Of a stretch of 36,423 bases of DNA, positions 25,856 through 33,537 are shown one piece after another. The notes under the pieces were generated by a model that made no database searches, had not been told where the DNA came from, and saw nothing but the letters and a program-made list of their open reading frames with translations. How positions within the stretch are numbered: position 1 is the first letter of the stretch; every line of letters begins with the position of its first letter. The stretch is taken from contig CAZBYL010000021.1 of the NCBI GenBank assembly GCA_964496275.1, forward strand, positions 1 through 36,423. The letters are read 5' to 3'. The translations under genes were made by a program, and so were the position numbers. Origin of the DNA: CAZBYL01 sp964496275. GTDB taxonomy: Bacteria > Synergistota > Synergistia > Synergistales > Synergistaceae.

Positions 25856-27039
25856 ATGAATATGGTGTCAGAGATGAATCCCTTTCGTTTTCGTATGCCG
25901 CGGGAGATTATCTTTTCTGTCGGTTGTGTGATGCAGACCGCAGAAAAAGCCGCTGCATTGGGTGCGAAACGTCCTCTCTTTATTACGGGCTCGAGCATGG
26001 CAAAGAATGTTGTTCTGACAAAGCTGATGGACTCTGCAAGGGCGGCTGGAATGGAGCCGGGGCACTGGGGGCATGTTAAACCCGAACCGCCTGTCTCTCT
26101 GCTCGACGAAGGAGTGCGCTTCATTATCGAGGGCGGCTATGACTGCATCATAGCGTTCGGCGGGGGAAGCTCTATGGATTTTGCCAAGATGGCTGCCGTT
26201 ATGGCTTGTAATCCCTCTGTGCGAGTTTCTGACGTTACGGGGAATGAAAAAGTTCCGGCAAGGGGACTGCCCACGATAATGATTCCGACCACAGCGGGAA
26301 GCGGTTCCGAAGTTTCCGCTGTCGCGGTCTTCTCTTTTGAGGAGGAGCATGTGAAAAAGGGCGTGTCGAGCGGGCATCTTGTTGCGGATATCGCGCTTGT
26401 AGATCCGGAACTGACAATGGAGCTGCCGCCGGGAATAACAGCCGCTTCTGGAATGGACGCTCTTGTTCACGGAGTTGAATCCTACTTGTCTCTCGGAACA
26501 AACGCCCTGACTCAGGATCTGGCTCTTGCCGCAATACGCTATATATCCCAAAATCTGGAAGCTTGCGTTAAAGACGGCTCAGACAGGGAAGCGCGTTCGT
26601 GGCAGATGTACGGAAGTATGCTGGCTGGAATGGCGTTTTCCATGTCGGGGACTGCTGGGGTACATGCTATGTCATACCCGCTCGGCGGAGAATACCATGT
26701 GCCGCACGGCGAGGCGAATACAGCTCTTCTGCGCTGGGTGATGGAATACAATCTCGAAGGCTGTGAGGAAAAATTTGTCCCGGTGGCAAAGGCAATGGGA
26801 GTTTTTACGGACGGAATGTCAGCAGTAGAAGCCGCCAAAGCAGCGCTTGCCGCTATGATAGATCTCGGTGAGAGAGTNNNNNNNNNNGCGTAAAGACGAG
26901 ACTGCGTGATTTCGGAATACCCAAGGAAGCAGCCGCAACAATGGCTCCCGCAGCAATGAGAGAGACCAGGCTTATAACCAACAATCCGAGGAAGCTTGAC
27001 GAGGAATCTGTTCGCAAAATTTATGAACGTGCGTGGTAA
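25856..27039 (+). CDS. Iron-containing alcohol dehydrogenase (interrupted by 10-N assembly gap)
   Basis: Family III iron-dependent alcohol dehydrogenase, expected to interconvert an alcohol and aldehyde or ketone with NAD(P)H. AFGGGSSMDFAK is the nucleotide loop, PTTAGSGSEVS is conserved, and the metal ligands are Asp and His in ASGMDALVHGVES and two His in HAMSYPLGGEYHVPHGEAN. GGGAGG lies 8 nt before the ATG at 25856. Ns fill 26878-26887. Read straight through, the frame stops at 26891-26893, but after the gap another frame continues as VKTRLRDFGIPKE and ends with the TAA at 27037, matching the family C-terminus (TRLRDLGIP type). So the gene is very probably intact and the N run has the wrong length; with 2 missing bases the product is 391 residues. 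Confidence 0.88.
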
Positions 27040-27072
27040 TGTTTATAAAAATACTAATTTGGAGGTCATAAT

Positions 27073-27693
27073 ATGAGAACGAAGAACATTCTGGCGGTAA
27101 TTGCCGCGGTCATTATAGCTGCGCTGTCTGCTCCTGCTTTTGCCGCGGGGGATATAATGCTCACGCTGCCGGACAAGGAGGGCGGCCCGAGCGTACTTGC
27201 TGCAATATCGAACAGGGCATCGGCCAAAATATTTGCGCGCCGCGACGTTTCTGTGAAGGATCTGTCAACAATACTTTGGGCAGCCACGGGAAGAAACAGG
27301 GAAGAAAAGGGCTGGACCATTCCTCTCGCAATGGGGCAGGCACCTTATATCAGTGTCTATGTCCTAATGAAAGACGGATGCTACATCTATGACTGGGATA
27401 AAAACATGCTTAAACTTGTAAGCGACAGAAAGGTTCTCACAAAAGCGGGCACGCAGGAGTTTGTCGGAACAGCTCCGATCGTACTTGCCTTTGCCACAAA
27501 GGGAAGCGGCCCCAGAATAGAGAGCTGGGCGGACGTTGCCGTGGGGGCTATGTCTCAGAATGTTTACTTTGCCGCTGAAGCCCTCGGCATGAAAACACGC
27601 TATGTCGCGTCTTTCAACAAAATGACTCTTATCGACGCTCTGAACATCGGACCTCTCTCGCGCATCATAGCGATAATGCCTGTGGGCTATTAG
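27073..27693 (+). CDS. Exported SagB/nitroreductase-fold protein
   Basis: 206 residues. A signal peptide (MRTKNILAVIAAVIIAALSAPAFAAG, cleavage after AFA) is followed by a compact nitroreductase-like domain: ISNRASAKIF, DLSTILWAATGRNR, then TIPLAMGQAPYISVYV and YDW, resembling SagB-type FMN oxidoreductases. Such proteins bind FMN and reduce or oxidise small organic substrates; the substrate here is unknown. Being exported is less common for this fold. The gene follows the alcohol dehydrogenase gene after 33 nt with GGAGG upstream, so they are probably cotranscribed, and it ends just before a terminator. Confidence 0.8.
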   Translation: MRTKNILAVIAAVIIAALSAPAFAAGDIMLTLPDKEGGPSVLAAISNRASAKIFARRDVSVKDLSTILWAATGRNREEKGWTIPLAMGQAPYISVYVLMKDGCYIYDWDKNMLKLVSDRKVLTKAGTQEFVGTAPIVLAFATKGSGPRIESWADVAVGAMSQNVYFAAEALGMKTRYVASFNKMTLIDALNIGPLSRIIAIMPVGY

Positions 27694-27728
27694 TTCCCGC
27701 GAAACACCAAATATTGAAAAACTCGCAA

Positions 27729-27762
27729 AGCCCGTTCTCCGCAGTCGGAGTTCGGGTTTTGT
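27729..27762 (+). terminator. Terminator after the nitroreductase-like gene
   Basis: Stem CCCGTTCTCCG (27731-27741) / CGGAGTTCGGG (27746-27756) with a 2-nt internal mismatch, then TTTTG. It ends just before the stop of the converging LysR gene. Confidence 0.65.
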
Positions 27763-27765
27763 CTA

Positions 27766-28716
27766 TTATTCACTCTGCGCGCGGGCAAGCAGATAATCCG
27801 TAAAAAGCTGTTCCTGCTTTGAAACGGGCGAGTTCTTTTTGCGCGAAATCATTATATCGCGAACGGCGCTTTCATCGTCTATCTTATAAAAACATAGCTT
27901 GTCCGTAGGTTCTACGAACTGAGTTATTGAGGCTCGCACAAAGGCTATTCCCACGCCGTCCTTGGCTAAATAGTACGATGTAAGCAGTTGATCCAGCGAC
28001 ATAGATATATTGGGTGTAAAGCCCGCATTCCTGCACATGTGAAGGGCGCGCCTGTACATATCGTTACCCTTTTTCAGGAGCAAAAAGGATTCGTCTCTGA
28101 ATGCAGAGAGGGATACTGCGCTGAAATTATCGGATACAAAATCCCCGTTCTGCACGCAAGAAAAAGGAATGGCATAACCTTTCATACGGGCATTTATCTC
28201 ATTGACAGCCGGAACAGCCAGAATAATATGCTCTCTCTTCCACAAAACCGATGTAAATACCCTGGGGTCTAACGTCTCCACGTCAAGGATAATATCCAGA
28301 AGTCCGGACTGCAAAGAGTCCGAAAGGTCGGGTGCATTACACTCGATAAGGTTTATCCTGCAATCGGCATGCCTGTTTCTGAAATTCTGTATAATTTCGG
28401 GAAGAACGTACACGCAGAAAAAAGCCGCGCTCCCTACGTTGATAACGCCTTTTACGCTCTCTCTCAGACCGGCAATACTCTCTGCAAGCTCGCTCTCGAT
28501 GGCCATTATTTTCTCCGCGCTTCTGATATACAGCCTTCCCGCTTCCGTAAGGCGAATAGGATTGCTGCTGCGGTCAAAAATAGGCATCTGTAATTTTTCT
28601 TCGGTCTTCTTTACAATGGCGCTCAAAGCGGGCTGAGATACAAAAAGCTTCTTTGCCGCTTTAGAAAAGCTCCGTTCTTTGTACACCTCATAAATATACT
28701 CCATGCTTCTCTGCAT
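27766..28716 (-). CDS. LysR-family transcriptional regulator
   Basis: 316 residues. N-terminal winged helix-turn-helix (about 1-60) with SFSKAAKKLFVSQPALSAIVKKTEEKLQMPIFDR, then a linker helix and a LysR substrate-binding domain. The chosen ATG (28716) follows GGGGGG; a TTG at 28731 would add five residues. It is divergent from the aminotransferase-RidA operon across a 200-nt AT-rich gap holding inverted repeats, and LysR proteins usually control their divergent neighbour, so an amino-acid-related effector is likely. Which one cannot be read. Confidence 0.92.
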   Translation of the reverse strand: MQRSMEYIYEVYKERSFSKAAKKLFVSQPALSAIVKKTEEKLQMPIFDRSSNPIRLTEAGRLYIRSAEKIMAIESELAESIAGLRESVKGVINVGSAAFFCVYVLPEIIQNFRNRHADCRINLIECNAPDLSDSLQSGLLDIILDVETLDPRVFTSVLWKREHIILAVPAVNEINARMKGYAIPFSCVQNGDFVSDNFSAVSLSAFRDESFLLLKKGNDMYRRALHMCRNAGFTPNISMSLDQLLTSYYLAKDGVGIAFVRASITQFVEPTDKLCFYKIDDESAVRDIMISRKKNSPVSKQEQLFTDYLLARAQSE

Positions 28717-28768
28717 CTCCGTGCCCCCCAAAAAAAGATCTCATCTTCTCATACGGCAGAAACACATT

Positions 28769-28813
28769 ATAAAAAATTTTATATATCATAATATTTTTTA
28801 TATACTTTGTATA
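28769..28813. promoter_or_regulatory. Inverted repeats in the LysR-aminotransferase gap (candidate operator)
   Basis: Two dyads lie in a run of A and T: ATAAAAAAT (28769-28777) with ATTTTTTAT (28793-28801), and TATAC-TTT-GTATA (28801-28813). LysR boxes are imperfect T-N11-A dyads, so these are candidates, and a TATAAT overlaps the second at 28812-28817. AT-rich sequence makes chance dyads common. Confidence 0.35.
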
Positions 28814-28845
28814 TAATTTATTCTATTTGCATGTGAGGTGATAAA

Positions 28846-28917
28846 TTGCTAGACTCGCACTACGGGAAAAACTCGTTTGCCTTTTGCGATACCATAGAGA
28901 GGGAGAGATTCGTATGA
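28846..28917 (+). CDS. Possible 23-residue leader ORF before the aminotransferase
   Basis: A TTG at 28846 preceded by GAGGTG at 5 nt spacing opens a frame of 23 codons whose TGA overlaps the aminotransferase ATG as ATGA. The predicted product runs from LDSHYGK to ERERFV and resembles nothing I know. The overlap would allow translational coupling or attenuation. It may equally be chance, since the aminotransferase has its own GGGAGAG site. Confidence 0.3.
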   Translation: MLDSHYGKNSFAFCDTIERERFV

Positions 28918-30122
28918 ACAAACTTGAAGAAAAATTTATGAAGCTCGGAGTGGACAACGCACCGGGGCAGGAAGTCCGCAGAAAGGATGCCGCTTGCGAT
29001 ATTAGGGGAGAAAAAATTCCGGGCACTCCGGTAGACTTCTCCCACGGAGACGTTGACGCCCACAAACCCATCCCGGGAAGCATCGACCTATTCTGCGAAG
29101 CATACGAAGCCGGCGGGAAACAGGCATATACGGAATACAGAGGAAGCATGTCCATAAGGCGCGGCCTTGCCGCAAAAGTCTCGGCCTTCACCGGAAAAAA
29201 TATAGATGCTGAAAACATCATAATAGCGCCCGGAACGCAGGGCGCGCTCTTTCTTGCGATGGGAGCTGTTGTCGGCAGAGACGATAAAGTAGCCATTGTT
29301 GAGCCGGACTACTTTGCAAACAGAAAAATAGTGGAATTTCTGGACGGTGTTGTCGTGCCTGTGCAAATGCGCTACGAAACGGCAAAAGAGGGAGCCGGTA
29401 TCGATCTGGCCGGACTCGAATCCGTCTTTAAAGATGGGGTGAAGGTATTCCTCTTCTCAAACCCCAACAACCCGACAGGCGTAATATATTCGCCGGAAGA
29501 AATACGAGAAATTGCAAGGCTCGCAACGAAGTATGACGTTACAGTTATAGCCGACCAACTGTACTCGCGCCAGATTTTCGACGGTAGGGTGTACACCCAC
29601 ATGTGCGCGCAGGACATAGACGAAGATAACCTTGTGACAATAATGGGACCGTCGAAAACAGAGTCCCTAAGCGGATTTCGTCTCGGTATAGCATTCGGAT
29701 CCGCTCGAATAATTTCACGCATGGAAAAACTGCAGGCAATAGTATCCCTGCGCGCTGCGGGATACAATCAGGCCGTCACGAAAAATTGGTTTGCAGAACC
29801 AGAGGGCTGGATGGAACGCAGGGTTGAAGATCACCGTGAAATCAGAGACGCTCTGCTTGAACGCCTTGCCGAGATAGAGGGAGTTACTGCAAGACCTACA
29901 GAGGGCGGAAGCTACCTGTTTGTGAAAATGCCAGAACTTGACGTCAGCATCTGTGATTTTGTAAAAGCTCTGCGCGCACTTGCAGACGTAACGGTTACGC
30001 CGGGGACGGAATTCGGTCCCCAATTTACAAACTGCTTCCGCATAAACTTCTCCCAAGATAAAAATGCCGCTTGTGATGCCATAGACAGAATCGGCGCTGT
30101 GATAGACAGGTACAGAAAATGA
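28914..30122 (+). CDS. PLP-dependent aminotransferase, class I/II
   Basis: 402 residues, fold-type I. The motif NPNNPTG, the Tyr/Asp region ADQLYSRQIF and the PLP lysine in GPSKTESLSGFRLG are all present, with a carboxylate-binding Arg in NCFRINFS near the C-terminus. It belongs to the aspartate aminotransferase superfamily; substrate is unknown. GGGAGAG lies 8 nt before the ATG at 28914. The stop overlaps the start of the RidA gene (ATGA), so the enzyme and an imine-clearing partner are made together, which suggests a reaction that releases reactive enamine or imine. Expression is likely set by the divergent LysR regulator. Confidence 0.92.
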   Translation: MNKLEEKFMKLGVDNAPGQEVRRKDAACDIRGEKIPGTPVDFSHGDVDAHKPIPGSIDLFCEAYEAGGKQAYTEYRGSMSIRRGLAAKVSAFTGKNIDAENIIIAPGTQGALFLAMGAVVGRDDKVAIVEPDYFANRKIVEFLDGVVVPVQMRYETAKEGAGIDLAGLESVFKDGVKVFLFSNPNNPTGVIYSPEEIREIARLATKYDVTVIADQLYSRQIFDGRVYTHMCAQDIDEDNLVTIMGPSKTESLSGFRLGIAFGSARIISRMEKLQAIVSLRAAGYNQAVTKNWFAEPEGWMERRVEDHREIRDALLERLAEIEGVTARPTEGGSYLFVKMPELDVSICDFVKALRALADVTVTPGTEFGPQFTNCFRINFSQDKNAACDAIDRIGAVIDRYRK

Positions 30123-30544
30123 GTCAGATCCCCATTCCGCAGGGCAAATACAAACCTGCGGCACGTTTCAAAGACATAATATTCACGTCAGGAATGACTC
30201 CCCGCGAAAACGGACGGCTCATAATATCCGGCGCGATAACGGCCGACTCCGACATTGAAAACTACAGAGAGCCCGTTCGCACAGCGTCGCGAAACGCTCT
30301 GGCTGCGGCAGAGTCTCTTCTTGAGAGCGGAGAAGAAATCGTACAGATACTTAGCCTCCATGTGTACATAAATGCGGAAAAGGGCTTTGTCTCCCATGCA
30401 AAAATAGGAGACATGGCATCGGAATACTTTGCCGAAACCCTGGGTGAAGCCGGGATAGGAACAAGAGCCGCAGTAGGCATGGGCACTCTGCCGGGAGACG
30501 CCCCTGTGGAGATAGAAATTATAGCCGGAGTCAAAAAAGCGTAA
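30119..30544 (+). CDS. RidA-like protein coupled to the aminotransferase
   Basis: 141 residues of the YjgF/RidA fold. The conserved Arg (GTRAAVGMGTLPGDAP) and Glu (VEIEIIAG) are present, but the N-terminus SQIPIPQGKYKPAARFKDIIFTSG differs from archetypal RidA, pointing to another Rid subgroup. It overlaps the aminotransferase gene by 4 nt. It probably hydrolyses an imine or enamine produced by that enzyme. The gene at 23641 encodes the standard RidA, so this one is likely pathway-specific. Confidence 0.9.
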   Translation: MSQIPIPQGKYKPAARFKDIIFTSGMTPRENGRLIISGAITADSDIENYREPVRTASRNALAAAESLLESGEEIVQILSLHVYINAEKGFVSHAKIGDMASEYFAETLGEAGIGTRAAVGMGTLPGDAPVEIEIIAGVKKA

Positions 30545-30545
30545 A

Positions 30546-30581
30546 CAAAAAAAACGGGCATGGAGCCGAAACTCCATGCCT
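30546..30581 (-). terminator. Terminator after the UspA gene
   Basis: Minus strand: 9-bp stem GGCATGGAG (30572-30580) / CTCCATGCC (30557-30565) followed by CGTTTTTTTTG. It sits against the end of the converging RidA-like gene and may also slow plus-strand transcription. Confidence 0.85.
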
Positions 30582-30635
30582 GTCTAAGATTACAACAAAT
30601 CTTTGCCGCAAACACCGGTTTAAGTAGGAGCTGAA

Positions 30636-31097
30636 CTATTTTTCCGGCCTGTACACCAAAACGGAGCACGGTGCGTAGCGCACCACCTTTGCCGCGGTGC
30701 TTCCCATCAGAATCTCTTCGATTGCACTGTAGCTTTTGTATCCCAAGTAAATTAGACCCACGCCGTTTTGCTTTGCGTACTTTATTATTTCTTCACTCGC
30801 TTCGCCCTGTGCAAGATATTCGTCTATATTTGTGCCGGGCTTCCGTCCCGATTCAAGAATTACTTCCTCCATTACTCTGTGGAGGTTCTTTTTTGCGCTG
30901 TCGGTCAATTGCTGCTGATCTGTTTTGCTGAGCGGTGATATGAACGCTTTGATATCATAGCCTTCAAGGAATCGTGATGGCTGTGGTGCACAGTGAAAGA
31001 AAACAACGTCCTTATTACCCTCCAGAGCCATCTTATATCCGCTGTGCGCAACCGCCTTGCCTATTGGGCTAAAATCTACCGCGATAAGAATTTTCAT
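30636..31097 (-). CDS. Universal stress protein (UspA family)
   Basis: 153 residues, one Usp domain: MKILIAVDFSPIGKAVAHSGYKMAL at the start and MGSTAAKVVRYAPCSVLVYR at the end. The ATP-binding pattern G-2x-G-9x-G-S/T is only partly present (LGYKSYSAIEEILMGST has Ser where the second Gly should be), so nucleotide binding is uncertain. GGAGG lies just upstream of the ATG. It is transcribed divergently from the comB-family gene across 99 nt. Role in stress survival is inferred from the family only. Confidence 0.9.
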   Translation of the reverse strand: MKILIAVDFSPIGKAVAHSGYKMALEGNKDVVFFHCAPQPSRFLEGYDIKAFISPLSKTDQQQLTDSAKKNLHRVMEEVILESGRKPGTNIDEYLAQGEASEEIIKYAKQNGVGLIYLGYKSYSAIEEILMGSTAAKVVRYAPCSVLVYRPEK

Positions 31098-31196
31098 AAA
31101 TCAAAAACCTCCGTTCATAGTGATATTATGTGAATAGTTAAATTTACACAATCATTGTATCATTAAGGGCATAAAAGGATATAGGGGGATTCTCGT

Positions 31197-31937
31197 ATGA
31201 AATACATATTTGACGTTGCCTTTCTGCCTGATGAAAAATTGAAGGAGCATGACTGCCGCCTTGTCGTTGACCTTCTTCGCGCCTCGACGCAGATAACTAC
31301 GTTCTTTGATATCGGGGGAGAGGTGTTGCTTCCTGTAACGGAAGTGGATGAGGCTCTTGAATTACGAGAGGCGTTAGGCTCAGATTGGAAGCTTATGGGG
31401 GAGCGGGGCGGTGTTATCATACCAGGTTTTGATTTCGGCAATTCGCCGCTTGAACTCTCAAACGGCGGCGGTGCTCAGCACGCCATAATAACGACTTCAA
31501 ACGGTACAAAAGCTATTATGAAAGCGGCTCATGATTGCACGGAAGTCAGGGTCGCCTGTGTCCGGAACGCAGAGGCTGCGGCATGGGAAGCTTTGTGCGC
31601 AGGAACAAAAATAGGTATAATCGCCGCAGGACGCAACGGTGAATTTTCCATCGAGGACACAGTCTGTGCGGGGATGCTCGTGGAAAAAATGCTCGCCCTT
31701 GCTCCGTCAAACGGAGCGGATGAAATGGAGCTTACAGACGGAGCTATCGCCGCCATGGCTCTGTGGCACCATCTGGGCGGCGACATATCTTCCGTGATTA
31801 TGGAATCCGAGCACGGGCGTATTTTGCAGGGGCTCGGATTCACGGACGACATCTTCTTCTGCTGCGAACTTGATGCAACCGCTACCATTCCAAAGCTCAC
31901 ATATTTCAACGGAACTCCTGCTCTTATAGGACGGTAG
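31197..31937 (+). CDS. comB: ComB-family (2-phosphosulfolactate phosphatase-like) protein
   Basis: 246 residues, matching COG2045/ComB from end to end: VVDLLRASTQITT, GFDFGNSPLEL, TTSNGTKAI and AGRNGEFSIEDTVCAGML. In methanogens ComB removes phosphate from 2-phosphosulfolactate during coenzyme M synthesis. Many bacteria without coenzyme M carry homologues whose substrate is unknown, and no comA or comC is in the window. AGGGGGAT lies 8 nt before the ATG. It forms a single-gene unit ending in a hairpin. The phosphatase call is therefore by family, with a sulfolactate role as a weaker guess. Confidence 0.85.
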   Translation: MKYIFDVAFLPDEKLKEHDCRLVVDLLRASTQITTFFDIGGEVLLPVTEVDEALELREALGSDWKLMGERGGVIIPGFDFGNSPLELSNGGGAQHAIITTSNGTKAIMKAAHDCTEVRVACVRNAEAAAWEALCAGTKIGIIAAGRNGEFSIEDTVCAGMLVEKMLALAPSNGADEMELTDGAIAAMALWHHLGGDISSVIMESEHGRILQGLGFTDDIFFCCELDATATIPKLTYFNGTPALIGR

Positions 31938-31997
31938 GGAGCGGGTTTTGCAGCATGCGCTCTGTCGGCTTTCTTGTATTTTGTTTGCCCAAACAAC

Positions 31998-32027
31998 AAG
32001 CTCCGTGCTTTATGAGGCACGGAGCTT
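31998..32027. terminator. Bidirectional hairpin between convergent comB-like and aminotransferase genes
   Basis: Perfect 11-bp stem AAGCTCCGTGC (31998-32008) / GCACGGAGCTT (32017-32027), loop of 8. T-rich sequence follows on both strands (CTGATTT; GTTGTTTG). Confidence 0.8.
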
Positions 32028-32037
32028 CTGATTTACT

Positions 32038-33162
32038 TTATAATGTCTTTTCCATTTCAGTAACGAGTTCTTCGAATACGGAGAGTGTCTTCGGGAAGTC
32101 AAGTCTGCCGAGTCCGACACGGAAGTGGTTTGTATCAATACCGTACGCACGTTCTCCTATAATAAGCAGCTCTTTCTCTGACGTAGCTTTTTCGCACATT
32201 TCAGTGACATCAAACGGAGGCAGAAGTTTGGGGAATGCGGTGGAACCTCCGTTGGGCTGAATCCAGTTAAAAATCTTTCTGTGTTTCTTGAAGAAGGCCT
32301 CGGCAATAGCAAGGTTATCCAGTACGATTTTGTGGTTGCGCTGAAGCAGAGTATCCGCATTTCTCATTGCTATCGTTGCAAGTATCTCGCCCGGCGCGTT
32401 GCTGCTGAGTGTTGTGTAATCCTTGTAAACCGAGCAGTCGGAGAGAACCTGTCTGTTTTTTGTTGCAATCCAGCCCATTCTCGTGCCGGGCAGACCGTAC
32501 TTATTGAGTCCGCCGACAACCGTGGCTCTGGGGTACAGATCCGCCAGCGAGGGAAGCGCTGCGCCCGGGTCGTGCTCCATCCCTCTGTACGTTTCTTCGC
32601 AGAACACCCACGTTCCCATTTTGTCAGCCATGTTCAAAATTCTGTCCATCTCTGTGCGAACAGGAATATAACCTGTCGGGTTATTCGGAATGTTCATGAT
32701 GAGCATTTTTGTCCTGGGAGAGATATTCTCCGCAAGGAAATCTATATTAAGGCGCCAGCCCCAAGATGTTATTTCAAGCGGCCAGCGGATGACCTTGCAG
32801 CCTAACGAGCGCGGTATCTCATAAAGAGAGGGAAGCGCCGGCTGCATTATAATGACCTCATCTCCCGGGTCGAGCATAGTGTTCATGAATATAAAAATGC
32901 CTTCTTCCGGAATAACCTCAAGAATATCAGACTGCCTGATGGACGAGTATCTTTTTGCAACCGCTTCTCTGAAAAGGGAAAATCCCATCTGGCTTGTGTA
33001 GCCGAGGCTTAGATTATCCCAAAGATTTCTGCACTCATCATCCGCCATCGCGAGAATTTCTTTCATTGTGCAGAACTCACAGGCCGACTGGCTCAGCATA
33101 TACTTTGTCTGTGCTTTATAACGCGCAAAAAGTCTTTCCAGTTTGAATTCTTTAATTTTCAT
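32038..33162 (-). CDS. PLP-dependent aminotransferase (second)
   Basis: 374 residues, fold-type I. NIPNNPTGYI, FCEETYRGM and the PLP lysine in GGLNKYGLPGTRMGW are present, with the C-terminal substrate Arg in NHFRVGLGRL. It resembles class I/II aminotransferases of unknown substrate and is only distantly like the enzyme at 28914. The open frame extends far upstream, but the ATG at 33162 with GAGGAG 8 nt before it gives the normal start (MKIKEFKLERLFARY). A single-gene unit with its own promoter; the divergent GntR regulator is about 375 nt away and might control it. Confidence 0.92.
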   Translation of the reverse strand: MKIKEFKLERLFARYKAQTKYMLSQSACEFCTMKEILAMADDECRNLWDNLSLGYTSQMGFSLFREAVAKRYSSIRQSDILEVIPEEGIFIFMNTMLDPGDEVIIMQPALPSLYEIPRSLGCKVIRWPLEITSWGWRLNIDFLAENISPRTKMLIMNIPNNPTGYIPVRTEMDRILNMADKMGTWVFCEETYRGMEHDPGAALPSLADLYPRATVVGGLNKYGLPGTRMGWIATKNRQVLSDCSVYKDYTTLSSNAPGEILATIAMRNADTLLQRNHKIVLDNLAIAEAFFKKHRKIFNWIQPNGGSTAFPKLLPPFDVTEMCEKATSEKELLIIGERAYGIDTNHFRVGLGRLDFPKTLSVFEELVTEMEKTL

Positions 33163-33222
33163 AAGGGTTCTCCTCTCTTGTGTCCTATGAAATTTTAGGA
33201 AAACATTCTCTTGTGCAGCATA

Positions 33223-33251
33223 AGTATAACCTTTTTTTGCGGCTCTGTAAC
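33223..33251 (-). promoter_or_regulatory. Likely promoter of the second aminotransferase gene
   Basis: Minus strand: GTTACA at 33246-33251 (weak -35), 17-nt spacer, TATACT at 33223-33228; about 60 nt before the ATG. Confidence 0.5.
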
Positions 33252-33473
33252 CCAAAAAATTAAAATAGTCTTTTGTGCGCTGTTTCGGAAAGTTGGGTTG
33301 ATGCCGCACGATAATATATAATAGAATCCAAGAGAGGGCGGAGTCGGTGCAAAGCAAAAAGATTCCTGTGCATACTTCAAATATATCACGCTGCCACATT
33401 CGCCTTATATGCAATAAAATCAGTTTGACACAATAAAAAATTAGATTTAGTCATCTTTTGTTTCGATAAAGTT

Positions 33474-33502
33474 TTGAATAGACTATTGCAATCTGATATA
33501 TC
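33474..33502 (+). promoter_or_regulatory. Possible promoter of the GntR-glycyl radical operon
   Basis: TTGAAT at 33474-33479, 17-nt spacer, TATATC at 33497-33502, about 35 nt before the ATG. A consensus TTGACA at 33424-33429 lies upstream but has no good -10 at the right distance. Confidence 0.4.
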
Positions 33503-33537
33503 TGTGCTAAACTTCAAACTATGAGAGGGGAATATCC

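Larger units (their letters stand above)
33163..33537. other. Divergent intergenic region, aminotransferase / GntR regulator
   Basis: About 375 bp with no credible gene. It carries the minus-strand promoter at 33223-33251 and a plus-strand promoter-like pair at 33474-33502. The stretch 33260-33420 shows no clear hairpin or repeat. Confidence 0.6.

Noticed and set aside
26888..26893. Stop codon of the alcohol dehydrogenase right after the N run
   Set aside because: It arises only from the arbitrary gap length; the family C-terminus continues in another frame to 27039.
33424..33445. TTGACA as -35 of the GntR gene
   Set aside because: No acceptable -10 hexamer lies 16-18 nt downstream.
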